Shown here: positions 12,292 to 19,987 of the stretch, piece by piece
How the letters are laid out: each line of letters begins with the position of its first letter
Position numbering within the stretch: position 1 is the stretch's first letter
Assembly: GCF_030504985.1 (NCBI RefSeq)
Contig: NZ_JASERU010000023.1
Span: 1-46,897, forward strand
Direction of reading: 5' to 3'
DNA: 46,897 nucleotides
DNA from: Fulvimonas sp. R45
GTDB taxonomy: Bacteria > Pseudomonadota > Gammaproteobacteria > Xanthomonadales > Rhodanobacteraceae
Program-made: the position numbers and the translations under genes
Notes under the pieces: generated by a model
The model's database searches: none
What the model was told of the DNA's origin: nothing
What the model saw: the letters and a program-made list of their open reading frames with translations, nothing else

Positions 12292-12555
12292 ATGGACACG
12301 TTGCTGCATGCGATCGCTCCTTGCGCGGGTGCCTTCCTGCTCGGTTTCGCCACGGCCCGGCTGTTCCAGCGACGCCCAGCCCCCCAGGCGCCGCCACCGG
12401 ACGAAAGCATCGGCGACGCGCAAATCGAGGCCGAGGTGCGCGCCGGCCGAACCGTCGAGGCGCTGCGCCTGTATCGTCGACGCTACGCCTGCGATCTGCG
12501 GCAAGCCAAGGAAGCCATCGACGACCTCGCCCGCCGCAAGGGCTTGATCGACTGA
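12292..12555 (+). CDS. Small membrane-anchored protein with L7/L12-like C-terminal motif
   Basis: An 87-residue product with one N-terminal membrane segment (about residues 5-24, LHAIAPCAGAFLLGFATARL), a proline-rich linker, then a soluble helical part. In the soluble part IEAEVRAGRTVEALRLYRRR and CDLRQAKEAIDDLARRKGL resemble the C-terminal fold of ribosomal protein L7/L12 (pattern L-x-x-A-K-x-x-V-D). Its function is unknown. It could be a factor-binding domain displayed at the membrane. Divergent from hslR, itself a ribosome-associated factor, and convergent with the AEC permease 5 bases away. Confidence 0.65.
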   Translation: MDTLLHAIAPCAGAFLLGFATARLFQRRPAPQAPPPDESIGDAQIEAEVRAGRTVEALRLYRRRYACDLRQAKEAIDDLARRKGLID

Positions 12556-12560
12556 GACGG

Positions 12561-13463
12561 CTATCCCGGCAACCACAGGTTGCCCAGCGGCACGGTCAGC
12601 AGCGACAGCACGATGCCGGCGCCGAGCACGGCGTTGGCCAGCGGCGCGTCCAGCCCGTACTCGTCGGCCAGGATGGCGGCCGACACCATCGGCGCCATCG
12701 CCGCCTGCAGCACGCCGACGGTCAGCACCAGCCCGCCCACGCCGGCGGCCACGCCCAGGCCCCAGCACAGCAGCGGCGCGGCCAGCAGCTTCCAGCCCAG
12801 GCCCCAGCCCATCGCGCCCAGCTGGCCGCCTTCCGGCCGGAAACGGAACTGCAGGCCCACCGAGAACAGCGCCAGCGGCGTCAAGGTGGCGCCGATCGGG
12901 GCGAGCACGCCGTCCAGCGCGCGCGGCCAGCCGCCGAGCGCCCCCGCCACGATGCCCACCAGCAGCGCCACGAAGGCGGGAAAGGTGAGGATGCTGCGCG
13001 CGATCAGGCGCGGCTGCGGCGCACGTCCCGCGTACAGGCAGGCCACCACGATGCCCGCCGAGGCCAGCAGCGGAAAGCAGCCGAGCTGGTCGGCCACCAC
13101 CGCCAGCGACAGCCCCGCCTGCCCGTGCAGCGCCTGCATCATCGGGTAGCCCATGAACGAGGTGTTGCCCAGCCCGCATACCAGTACCAGCGCGCCGATG
13201 CGCCGGCGCGACCAGCCCAGCCTCGGCCCGAGCAGGCCGAACAGCAGCCACGCGCCGAAGAACACCAGCCACATCGCCGCCACCGGGAACCACAGCGCCG
13301 GATCGGGCTTCACCTGCGGGATCAGCTGCAGCACCAGCGCCGGCAGTGCCACGTTGATCACCCACCAGTTGAGGCCATGCGCCAGGCCGGCCGGCGGGCG
13401 CGCGAAACGCGCCACCAGCGCACCCAGCACCAGGCAGGCGAACAGCAGCAACAGGGCGCTCAT
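12561..13463 (-). CDS. AEC-family (auxin efflux carrier-like) transporter
   Basis: A 300-residue inner membrane protein with about ten hydrophobic segments in two halves, including LNWWVINVALPALVLQLIP near the N-terminus and LVCGLGNTSFMGYPMMQAL in the middle, both typical of AEC permeases (YfdV/MdcF type). The family exports or imports small organic acids; the substrate is not predictable here. The start at 13463 matches the family N-terminus, although no clear ribosome site precedes it. The frame is open upstream to 13556, but those residues are not membrane-like. Confidence 0.85.
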   Translation of the reverse strand: MSALLLLFACLVLGALVARFARPPAGLAHGLNWWVINVALPALVLQLIPQVKPDPALWFPVAAMWLVFFGAWLLFGLLGPRLGWSRRRIGALVLVCGLGNTSFMGYPMMQALHGQAGLSLAVVADQLGCFPLLASAGIVVACLYAGRAPQPRLIARSILTFPAFVALLVGIVAGALGGWPRALDGVLAPIGATLTPLALFSVGLQFRFRPEGGQLGAMGWGLGWKLLAAPLLCWGLGVAAGVGGLVLTVGVLQAAMAPMVSAAILADEYGLDAPLANAVLGAGIVLSLLTVPLGNLWLPG

Positions 13464-13592
13464 CGGCGCGACGGGGGGCGGGAAACCATGCGCGACATTA
13501 GACGCGATGCGGTCCGCGCCGTCATCCCGACCCAAGTCGAATCGACAACGACGCATCGGGGATAATCACGCCTCCGCCCCGCCTCCTTCTTC

Positions 13593-14723
13593 ATGACCAC
13601 CCACGACCACCGCGTGCACGGCCTCGCCGCCGACGAAGTGCCGCCCGACTGGCCTCCGCTCGCCGACGCCGACGTATCGCGCCTGCTCGGCCGCTACCCG
13701 GGCCTGGACGCGCCGCGCGCGATCCGCTGGCACAGCCCGCGCCCGCTGTCCGCCGCCGCGCTGGTCGACACCGCCGGCGGCCGCGTGTTCGTCAAGCGCC
13801 ACCATCGCTCCGTGCGCAATGCCGCCGTGCTGGCCGAGGAGCACGCCTTCATGGCGCACCTGCGCGGCGCCGGCGTGCCGGTGCCCGCCGTGCTGGCCGA
13901 TGCCGAAGGCCGCACCGCCGTCGCGCTCGGCGACTGGACCTGCGAGGTGCACGCAACCGCCGACGGCCTCGACCTCTACCGCGACACGATGTCGTGGACG
14001 CCGCTGCGCGACCTCGACCACGCCCGCACCGCCGGCGCCATGCTGGCGCGCGTGCACGACGCGGCCGAAGACCATGCCGCTTTCCAACGCGATACGCACC
14101 TCCTCGTCGCGCGCAGCGAACTGATCGAGGCCGCCGACCCGGTGGCCGCACTGGAGGCGCAGTTGCCCACACGCCCCGGCCTGGCCGGCTACCTGCGCCA
14201 GCGCGACTGGCGCCGCGAGCTGGCCGGGGCGCTGGCGCCGTTCCACGCCGCCGTACAGCCGCGCATCGCCCGCCAGCCACGCCTGTGGACCCACGGCGAC
14301 TGGCACGTCTCCAACCTGTGCTGGAGCGGCGCCGGCCCGCACGCGCGCATCACCGCCGTGCTCGACTTCGGCCTGGCCGCCCGCACGTTCGCGCTGTTCG
14401 ACCTCGCCACCGCGATCGAGCGCAATGCCATCGCATGGCTGGAAGGCATCGGCGACATCGCCCGCCCCGACACCGCGTGGGCCCTGCTCGCCGGCTACCG
14501 CGAACGACGCCCGCTCGGCCGCGACGACCTCGCCCTGCTGGCCGACCTGCTGCCCATCGTGCACGTCGACTTCGCGCTGTCCGAAGTGGAGTACTTCAGC
14601 GCCATCACCGGCTCGCAGGCCAACGCCGACGTGGCCTGGCACACCTTCCTGCGCGGCCATGCCGCGTGGTTCGCCTCGCCGCATGGACAGGCGTTGCTGG
14701 ATGGCATCCGCGCACTGGCGTGA
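13593..14723 (+). CDS. APH-type phosphotransferase (possible thiamine or small-molecule kinase)
   Basis: A 376-residue protein of the aminoglycoside phosphotransferase/choline kinase fold. It has a N-lobe Lys in GGRVFVKRHHR, the catalytic loop HGDWHVSN (H234, D236, N241) and the metal-binding VLDFG (D258). It resembles the YihE/SrkA and homoserine kinase II-like groups. The next genes form a thiamine-uptake unit, so thiamine kinase is an attractive guess. However, this gene lies upstream of the TPP riboswitch and is not under its control, so the link rests on position alone. A -10-like GATAAT at 13561-13566 precedes it. Confidence 0.75.
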   Translation: MTTHDHRVHGLAADEVPPDWPPLADADVSRLLGRYPGLDAPRAIRWHSPRPLSAAALVDTAGGRVFVKRHHRSVRNAAVLAEEHAFMAHLRGAGVPVPAVLADAEGRTAVALGDWTCEVHATADGLDLYRDTMSWTPLRDLDHARTAGAMLARVHDAAEDHAAFQRDTHLLVARSELIEAADPVAALEAQLPTRPGLAGYLRQRDWRRELAGALAPFHAAVQPRIARQPRLWTHGDWHVSNLCWSGAGPHARITAVLDFGLAARTFALFDLATAIERNAIAWLEGIGDIARPDTAWALLAGYRERRPLGRDDLALLADLLPIVHVDFALSEVEYFSAITGSQANADVAWHTFLRGHAAWFASPHGQALLDGIRALA

Positions 14724-14730
14724 CCGTCAC

Positions 14731-14831
14731 CGTTCGCGCTGAGCGTAGCCCGCGACAGCGGGCGAAGTCGAAGCGACTGGCGTGCGGGAGTCCTTCGACT
14801 CCGGCCTGCGGCCTACGCTCAGGACGAACGG
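14731..14831. repeat. REP-type inverted repeat (CTGAGCGTAG family), copy 1
   Basis: The outer arms GCTGAGCGTAG and CTACGCTCAGG form an imperfect inverted repeat, with inner hairpins around CCCGCGACAGCGGG and TCCTTCGACTCCGGCC. A second copy lies at 42581-42696. This is the common proteobacterial intergenic palindrome type. It sits between the kinase gene and the TPP riboswitch and may end transcription of the kinase. Confidence 0.75.
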
Positions 14832-14867
14832 CTTGGGTCTGGACGTCCGTCCGTGCTTCAATACACA

Positions 14868-14955
14868 GCTTGAAGCGGGGGTGCCCGGCATGGCCGGGCT
14901 GAGAGAGTCCCTTGGAACCTGATCCGGTTCGCACCGGCGTAGGGAGCTTGATTCG
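14868..14955 (+). promoter_or_regulatory. TPP (THI-box) riboswitch
   Basis: Contains the conserved TPP aptamer blocks in order: GGGGGTGCCC with a GCCCGGC/GCCGGGC hairpin, GCTGAGA (14898-14904), AACCTGATCCGG and GCGTAGGGAGC. The closing stem is AAGC (14873-14876) with GCTT (14946-14949). It lies 65-70 bases ahead of the TonB receptor start. No T-run terminator follows, so control is probably at translation or by Rho, repressing the downstream uptake genes when thiamine pyrophosphate is plentiful. Confidence 0.95.
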
Positions 14956-15019
14956 GAATCGCATCCCGTCCGGGCACGCGTTCCGCCGTCGCTTCGTCCA
15001 CTCCCGACGAACGACGACG

Positions 15020-17179
15020 ATGAACCTTCCCCGCACCTCCCTGTTGCTCGCCCTGCTCGCCGCCCTGAGTCCTGCCGCACGAGCCGCCGACGCCGCGCCG
15101 CAGACCACCGACCTCGCCCCGGTGCAGGTCAAGGCCAAGGTCCACGACGACCACCACGGCACCGCGATCGATGCCTACGGCAACGCCTCCCTGCGCGACA
15201 CGCCTGCCTCGGTGACGGTGGTCGCGCGCCGGCAGCTCGACGACCGCCAGATCCGCACGCTCAGCGAGCTGGCCCGCGAGGACGCCTCGCTGGGCGACAA
15301 CTACGCCCCGGTCGGCTACTACCAGGACATCGCCATCCGCGGCTATCCGCTCGACCTCGCCACCGGCTTCCGCACGAACAACCTCACCATCACCGGCGAA
15401 CAGGAAGTGGCGCTGGAGGACAAGCAGCGGGTGGAAGTGCTGAAGGGCCTGGCCGGCCTGCAGGCCGGCGTGATGGAACCGGGCGGCGTGGTGAACTACG
15501 TCAGCAAGCGCCCGGCCGACGTGCACACCGTCACCCTCGGCACCGATTCGCACGGCTCGCGCTACGGCGCGCTCGACGTGGGCGGCTGGCTCACGCCCGA
15601 CTTCGGCCTGCGCGCGAACCTCGCATGGGAAGACACGCACTCGTATGTGCGGCATGCCGACGGCCGCCGCAACTTCTACGCCATCGCCGCCGACTGGCGC
15701 ATCACGCCGAAGGCCACGCTGGAGCTGGACAGCGACTACCAGGCCAGCGCGCAGCGCTCGGTCTCCGGCTACCAGCTGCTGGGCGGCGACCTCATCCCCC
15801 GACACGCCAGCACCACGCGCATGCTCGGCTACGAGCCGTGGCAGCAGCCGGTGAGCGTGCATGCGTCGAACACCAGCGCGCGCCTCAATTACGCCTTCGA
15901 CGATGCCTGGCGCCTGCGCCTCGCCGCCGGCCACAGCCGCAGCGTGATCGACGACAACGTGGCCTTCGCCTACGGTTGCTTCTACTCGCCCGATTGCGCC
16001 AGCGGCGCCACGCCCGGCAACTTCTTCGCCCCGGACGGCGACTACGACGTCTACGACTACCGCAGCCCCGACGACACCCGCGTCGGCGACGAGGCGCGCG
16101 CCACGCTGGAAGGCCACCTCGAGACCGGCGCGATCGGCCAGGACCTGACTTTCGGCGCGCAAGCGTTCCGCCGCACCATCGACCGCCGCGTCGAGGTGTA
16201 CGACTACGTGGGCACCGCCAACATCGCCGACATCGACCCGCCGTACTTCGCGCCCTCGCCCAACCAGCCCGGCCCGTCGGCGCGGCGGCTCACCAGCTGG
16301 CAGCGTTCCGCGTTCGCGCTGGACCGCCTGCACCTGGGCGACGCCTGGCAGCTCGTGCTGGGCGACCGCCTGGTGCGCCTGCACGAGCGCGCCTACGACG
16401 ACGCCCGCGCGCCGGAACGCGACACCCGCATGAGCAAGGCGCTGCCGCAGGCCGCGGTGCTGTGGCAGCCGAGCGCGCCGCTCACCGTCTACGCCAGCTA
16501 CAGCGAGGGCCTGTCGCTGGGCCTGGAGGCGCCGTACTGGACCAGCAACGACGGCGACATGCTGGGGCCGCGCCTGTCGCGCCAGCTGGAAACCGGTGTG
16601 AAGTTCGCCGCCAGCGCCGCGCTCGACCTCACCGCGGCGCTGTACCGCATCCGCCAGCCCTACCAGTTCGCGCAGCCGGACGCGTCCGCCGCCGGCTTCA
16701 CCTTCGTGCAGCGCGGCGAGGAAGTGCATACCGGGCTGGAACTGGCCGCGCATGGCCGGGTGACCGACCACCTGCGCATCGACGCCAGCGCCAGCCTGAT
16801 CCGCGCCCGCGCGCAGCACACCGGCACGCCCGCCTACGACGGCCACCAGGCCGCCAACGTGCCGCGCCTGCGCAGCGCGGTCTACCTCGACTACACGCTG
16901 CCGTTCCTGCCGAAGCTGGGCCTGCTCGGCGGCTGGCGCTACGCCTCGCCCAACGTGGCCACGCCGGACGGCCGCGTGCGGGTGCCCGCGTACCACGTGT
17001 TCGACGCCGGCCTGCGCTACGCCACGCAGTGGAACGGCCACGCGCTGACCTGGCGGCTGTCGGTGGACAACCTGTTCGACCGCTTCTACTGGCGCGACAC
17101 CGGCAGTTCCGACGGCGACAGCTACCTGTTCCCCGGCGCGCCGCGGCTGGCGCGGCTCTCGCTCACCGTCGGCCTGTGA
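15020..17179 (+). CDS. TonB-dependent outer membrane receptor, probable thiamine receptor
   Basis: A 719-residue outer membrane transporter. A signal peptide (about residues 1-22, cleavage after ARA) precedes a plug domain with DTPASVTVVARRQL, IAIRGYPLD and VEVLKGLAGLQAG...GGVVNYVSKRP. The 22-strand barrel ends in an aromatic-poor VGL terminus. The plug resembles those of ferrisiderophore receptors. The TPP riboswitch directly upstream and the PnuC-type permease 4 bases downstream point to thiamine or a precursor as substrate. ATG 15020 is chosen because the signal peptide begins there; the longer frame from 14912 overlaps the riboswitch. Energy would come from TonB-ExbBD encoded elsewhere. 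Confidence 0.92.
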   Translation: MNLPRTSLLLALLAALSPAARAADAAPQTTDLAPVQVKAKVHDDHHGTAIDAYGNASLRDTPASVTVVARRQLDDRQIRTLSELAREDASLGDNYAPVGYYQDIAIRGYPLDLATGFRTNNLTITGEQEVALEDKQRVEVLKGLAGLQAGVMEPGGVVNYVSKRPADVHTVTLGTDSHGSRYGALDVGGWLTPDFGLRANLAWEDTHSYVRHADGRRNFYAIAADWRITPKATLELDSDYQASAQRSVSGYQLLGGDLIPRHASTTRMLGYEPWQQPVSVHASNTSARLNYAFDDAWRLRLAAGHSRSVIDDNVAFAYGCFYSPDCASGATPGNFFAPDGDYDVYDYRSPDDTRVGDEARATLEGHLETGAIGQDLTFGAQAFRRTIDRRVEVYDYVGTANIADIDPPYFAPSPNQPGPSARRLTSWQRSAFALDRLHLGDAWQLVLGDRLVRLHERAYDDARAPERDTRMSKALPQAAVLWQPSAPLTVYASYSEGLSLGLEAPYWTSNDGDMLGPRLSRQLETGVKFAASAALDLTAALYRIRQPYQFAQPDASAAGFTFVQRGEEVHTGLELAAHGRVTDHLRIDASASLIRARAQHTGTPAYDGHQAANVPRLRSAVYLDYTLPFLPKLGLLGGWRYASPNVATPDGRVRVPAYHVFDAGLRYATQWNGHALTWRLSVDNLFDRFYWRDTGSSDGDSYLFPGAPRLARLSLTVGL

Positions 17180-17183
17180 TCGC

Positions 17184-17753
17184 ATGACCTGGGTCGAACT
17201 CGCCGCCGCCGTGCTCAGCGCCTGGGGCGTCTGGCTCACCGCGCGCCGGCGGCCATGGTGCTGGCCGGTGGGGCTGGCCTCGGTGATCGTCTACGCCTGG
17301 GTGTTCGTCGACGCGAAGCTGTACTCCGACGCCCTGCTGCAGGGCGCCTTCGGCGCGATGATCGTGTACGGCTGGGTGCGTTGGCTGCAACACCTGGGCG
17401 ACGACGGCCGCGTGCGGATCGCCGCGCTGCCGCCCGCGCAGGCGGCATGGCACGCGGCGCTGGGCGCGCTGGGCGCCGTGCTGCTCGGCGCCTTCATGCA
17501 CCGCTGGACCGACGCCGCCCTGCCCTGGCTGGACGCTGCGCTCACCGCCTTCAGCATGGTCGCGCAGTGGTGGCAGGCGCGGCGGCACGTCGCGGCATGG
17601 TGGCTGTGGATCGTGGTGGACGTGGTCTACGTAGGCGAATACGTCTACAAGCACCTGCTGATCACCGCGGTGCTCTACGCCGGTTTCGTGTCGCTGGCGG
17701 CGATCGGCCTGCGCGACTGGCGCAAGGCGGCCGCATGCCGCGCCACCGGTTGA
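17184..17753 (+). CDS. pnuT: PnuC-family permease, probable thiamine transporter PnuT
   Basis: A 189-residue inner membrane protein with about seven hydrophobic segments. It has the PnuC pattern: WGVWLTARRRPWCWPVGL near the N-terminus and the middle segment KLYSDALLQGAFGAMIVYGWVRW. Aromatic-rich WWLWIVVDVVYVGEYVYK lies in the C-terminal half. PnuC proteins move nicotinamide riboside, whereas the PnuT branch carries thiamine. The choice of thiamine rests on the riboswitch and on the 4-base spacing from the receptor gene, which implies one transcript. Thiamine taken up would be phosphorylated inside the cell, possibly by the kinase at 13593. Confidence 0.88.
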   Translation: MTWVELAAAVLSAWGVWLTARRRPWCWPVGLASVIVYAWVFVDAKLYSDALLQGAFGAMIVYGWVRWLQHLGDDGRVRIAALPPAQAAWHAALGALGAVLLGAFMHRWTDAALPWLDAALTAFSMVAQWWQARRHVAAWWLWIVVDVVYVGEYVYKHLLITAVLYAGFVSLAAIGLRDWRKAAACRATG

Positions 17754-17795
17754 ACAGGCGCTAAGCTGGGCGCCCCCAAGCGCCCGGGAAACGCC

Positions 17796-18224
17796 ATGAA
17801 GCCACGCCTCCTCGCCGCCGCACTGCTGACGCTCGCCCCCCTCCACGCATGGGCCGCCTGCGGCGCCACCGATGCCAAGAGCAGTCCCGCCCAGGTCGTC
17901 CAGGCCCAGGTGGACGCCTACAACGCGCACGACATCGACGGGCTGGTCGCCTGCTATGCGAAGGACGCGAGCCTGTCCTTCCTCGACGGCGAACACCCGT
18001 CGACCCATGGCCGCGACGCCATCCGCAAGGTGTTCGGCTTCCTCGCCAGACAGTCGAAGGCCTTCCACGTGGAGATCGTGCGGCGCGCCGCCACCGGTCC
18101 GGTGGTGGTCGACCTGGAGCGCCTGCACGGCCTGCCGCCCGGCAAGCACCTGCCCGATGCGTTCGCCATCTACGAGGTCCGCGACGGCCTGATCGCCAAG
18201 GTCTGGTTCCCGCCGTCGAAGTGA
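17796..18224 (+). CDS. Secreted SnoaL/NTF2-like protein
   Basis: A 142-residue product with a signal peptide (about residues 1-20, cleavage after AWA). One NTF2-like cone-shaped domain follows: VVQAQVDAYNAHDIDGLVACYA, GRDAIRKVFGFL and a final YEVRDGLIAKVWF. These domains bind small hydrophobic ligands or act as isomerases; nothing here identifies the substrate. Likely periplasmic. It follows pnuT after 42 bases with its own -10-like TAAGCT at 17762-17767, so it is probably not part of the thiamine unit. Confidence 0.8.
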   Translation: MKPRLLAAALLTLAPLHAWAACGATDAKSSPAQVVQAQVDAYNAHDIDGLVACYAKDASLSFLDGEHPSTHGRDAIRKVFGFLARQSKAFHVEIVRRAATGPVVVDLERLHGLPPGKHLPDAFAIYEVRDGLIAKVWFPPSK

Positions 18225-18257
18225 CCCGGCGACACGGCCACGCGCCGAGGCTTCGCC

Positions 18258-18404
18258 TCAAGGAAAGTCGTCGATACCCAGGACGTGGCCGTGCCGCGCG
18301 ACGAAGTCATCGGCGTGAACAGCGCTGGATGGCAGGTTGGGGCTGGCGTGCATCTCCGCGCAAGTCCACAGGCTGCCCGAGCGCAGGCACAGCCAGGTCA
18401 GCAT
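18258..18404 (-). CDS. Small hypothetical ORF downstream of the phosphodiesterase
   Basis: A 48-codon frame starting at ATG 18404 (MLTWLCLRSGSLWTCAEM...) and ending in GHVLGIDDFP. It is in the same frame as the phosphodiesterase and stays open for 69 codons right after that gene's TGA. It has no convincing ribosome site. It could be a small protein, a readthrough extension or chance in GC-rich DNA. The rest of 18225-18467 holds a short GAGGC/GCCTC hairpin and nothing else I can name. Confidence 0.25.
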   Translation of the reverse strand: MLTWLCLRSGSLWTCAEMHASPNLPSSAVHADDFVARHGHVLGIDDFP

Positions 18405-18467
18405 CACGCTGCTGGACAGCACCCGCAGCACGAAGCACGGCTGCGCCTGCGCCGTCCGCCGCGGGGT

Positions 18468-18929
18468 TCAGCCATCCAGCTCCACCACGCGCGGCGTCAC
18501 TTCGCGCCCGTCCACCCGCAGCTCGCCCACGCAGATCGGCAGCGCGAAGCGCCGTCGCCCGGCGCTGCCGGGGTTGACGAAGAGCACGCCGCCGCGCTGT
18601 TCCACCAGCGGCCGGTGCGAGTGGCCCGACACCACCACGTGCACGCCGGCCGCGGCCGGATCGACCGCCAGCTGCTTCAGGTCGTGCAGCACGTACAGCC
18701 GCACCGCGCCCACCTGGAGCGTGACGGCCTCCGGCAATCGCGCCAGCGGCGGCTCGCGGTCGTTGTTGCCGCGCACGGCGGTCACCGGTGCCAGCACGTC
18801 CAGCGCTTCCAGGATCGACGCATCGCCAATGTCGCCCGCGTGCACGATGCGTTCGCAGCCGCGCAGGAAATCGACGGCGGCCGGACGCAACAGTCCATGG
18901 GTGTCGGAAATCAGGCCGATGCGATGCAT
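18468..18929 (-). CDS. YfcE/MJ0936-type metallophosphoesterase
   Basis: A 153-residue phosphodiesterase of the calcineurin-like fold. The metal-binding motifs appear in order: SDTHG (near the N-terminus), HAGDIG, GNND and a closing SGHSH, with NPGS after it. Members hydrolyse phosphodiesters with Mn/Mg; the natural substrate is unclear. The start at 18929 has a perfect GGAGG 5-6 bases upstream; the frame from 18977 adds 16 residues without homology. Confidence 0.92.
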   Translation of the reverse strand: MHRIGLISDTHGLLRPAAVDFLRGCERIVHAGDIGDASILEALDVLAPVTAVRGNNDREPPLARLPEAVTLQVGAVRLYVLHDLKQLAVDPAAAGVHVVVSGHSHRPLVEQRGGVLFVNPGSAGRRRFALPICVGELRVDGREVTPRVVELDG

Positions 18930-19091
18930 GCTTCCTCCGTTGGCGTGCCGATCGTGCCGCGCCGGTCGCGACCGCACCGTGACGACATGCGATGGCCGGT
19001 AATTGACAGCGCCGCCGCTTCGGCGGACATTCGGACCGGGTGGGAGATCGACAGCCCGCGCCCCGCTCCGACGGGCACGGAAGGAGGGCTC

Positions 19092-19652
19092 ATGAAAGCG
19101 AAACGACTATCCCTGCTGGCCCTGTTCGGCCTGCCGCTGGCCATCGCGGGCACGGCCACGGCCGGCTCCGCCTCGCTCAGCCCGTTCCCGCCGAAGCTGT
19201 TGCCCGTGCTGGTGAACGTCGATGCGTCCGGCAAGGTGACCGAAGCCTCGCCGGCCATGGCATTGCCCCCGGCGTTCGACCGCCTGCTGCGCAGGAACCT
19301 CGACGAGTTGATCACCGGGCCGGCGCACAGCCACGGCCGCGCCGTGAGCAGCCAGTTCGTGATCAACCTCTACCTGCGTGCCACGCCCCGCCAGGACGGC
19401 GAATACGACGCGCATTTCGCCTACGTGTCGACCACGCCCGTGCCCTCCGGTCGGTGGCACTGGGTGGACCTGAACGGGCGTCGCCTCGCGCTCGCCCCGG
19501 ACGGCTCGTATCCGACGCGGTTCTTCCGCGCGCCGCAACCGCAATTCCGGCCGGACTATATGCCGCAGCACAATTTCCAGCCGCGCCAGCCCGCCACGGC
19601 CGGCATGCGGACACCCCCGCCCGCGCCGCCACCCTCCCCGCCGCACCGTTGA
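19092..19652 (+). CDS. Secreted hypothetical protein with proline-rich tail
   Basis: A 186-residue product with a clear signal peptide (about residues 1-24, cleavage after ATA) and an AGGAGGG ribosome site. The middle part (LPVLVNVDASGKVTEASPA, later FVINLYLRATPRQDGEYDAHFAYVS) is beta-rich, and its V-x-V-x-x-x-G-x-V-T pattern recalls TonB C-terminal-type domains. The last 40 residues are rich in Pro and Gln. No membrane anchor beyond the signal is seen. Function unknown; periplasmic location is inferred. Confidence 0.7.
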   Translation: MKAKRLSLLALFGLPLAIAGTATAGSASLSPFPPKLLPVLVNVDASGKVTEASPAMALPPAFDRLLRRNLDELITGPAHSHGRAVSSQFVINLYLRATPRQDGEYDAHFAYVSTTPVPSGRWHWVDLNGRRLALAPDGSYPTRFFRAPQPQFRPDYMPQHNFQPRQPATAGMRTPPPAPPPSPPHR

Positions 19653-19672
19653 CGCGTCGTGGTCCATGAAAG

Positions 19673-19694
19673 GCCCGCCATCCGGCGGGCTTTT
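19673..19694 (+). terminator. Rho-independent terminator
   Basis: GCCCGCC (19673-19679) pairs with GGCGGGC (19684-19690), loop of 4, followed by TTTT. It lies 20 bases after the secreted-protein gene and just before MITE copy 2. Confidence 0.8.
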
Positions 19695-19721
19695 CGATGC
19701 CACGCGATGCCGCACGCCTCA

Positions 19722-19987
19722 GAGCCTGTTCAAAATCTCCCCGTGGCCCGCGCCGGGAGCTGTTTGCGCGCAGACCAAGGAAGAGCGAAGGCGTGGACGT
19801 CCGTCCACGACGGAGCGATGACGCGGGGATGCGGGCCAACAGACCCGGCCCGAAGGGTTGCCTTGCCCTGGCCACCATGCGGCAGCGCGCGGCTTGGCCT
19901 GCCCGCCAGGCAGGCGCTGCGCCACGCACTCCCACCGGGCGGCCAGGGCAAGGCAACGCGAGCTACGGGGAGATCTCGAACAGGCTC
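19722..19987 (+). repeat. 266-bp MITE-like element, copy 2
   Basis: Same element as at 10933, in the opposite orientation. The ends are GAGCCTGTTCAAAATCTCC and the complement of GAGCCTGTTCGAGATCTCC, flanked by TCA (19719-19721 and 19988-19990). The right TCA is the complement of the TGA stop of htpG. The internal inverted repeat (19857-19876 with 19938-19957) is nearly perfect. With the terminator at 19673 it fills the 335-base space between two genes. Confidence 0.85.

Noticed and set aside
10329..13565. A 1078-codon plus-strand frame across tetR, the receiver, hslR and AEC genes
   Set aside because: It overlaps five well-supported genes on both strands, and its translation has no domain and strong compositional bias.
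13593..17753. NAD/nicotinamide riboside uptake unit, because of the PnuC-family permease with pncB and pncC in the window
   Set aside because: The TPP riboswitch directly ahead of the receptor and permease points to thiamine; pncB and pncC are far away and in unrelated contexts.
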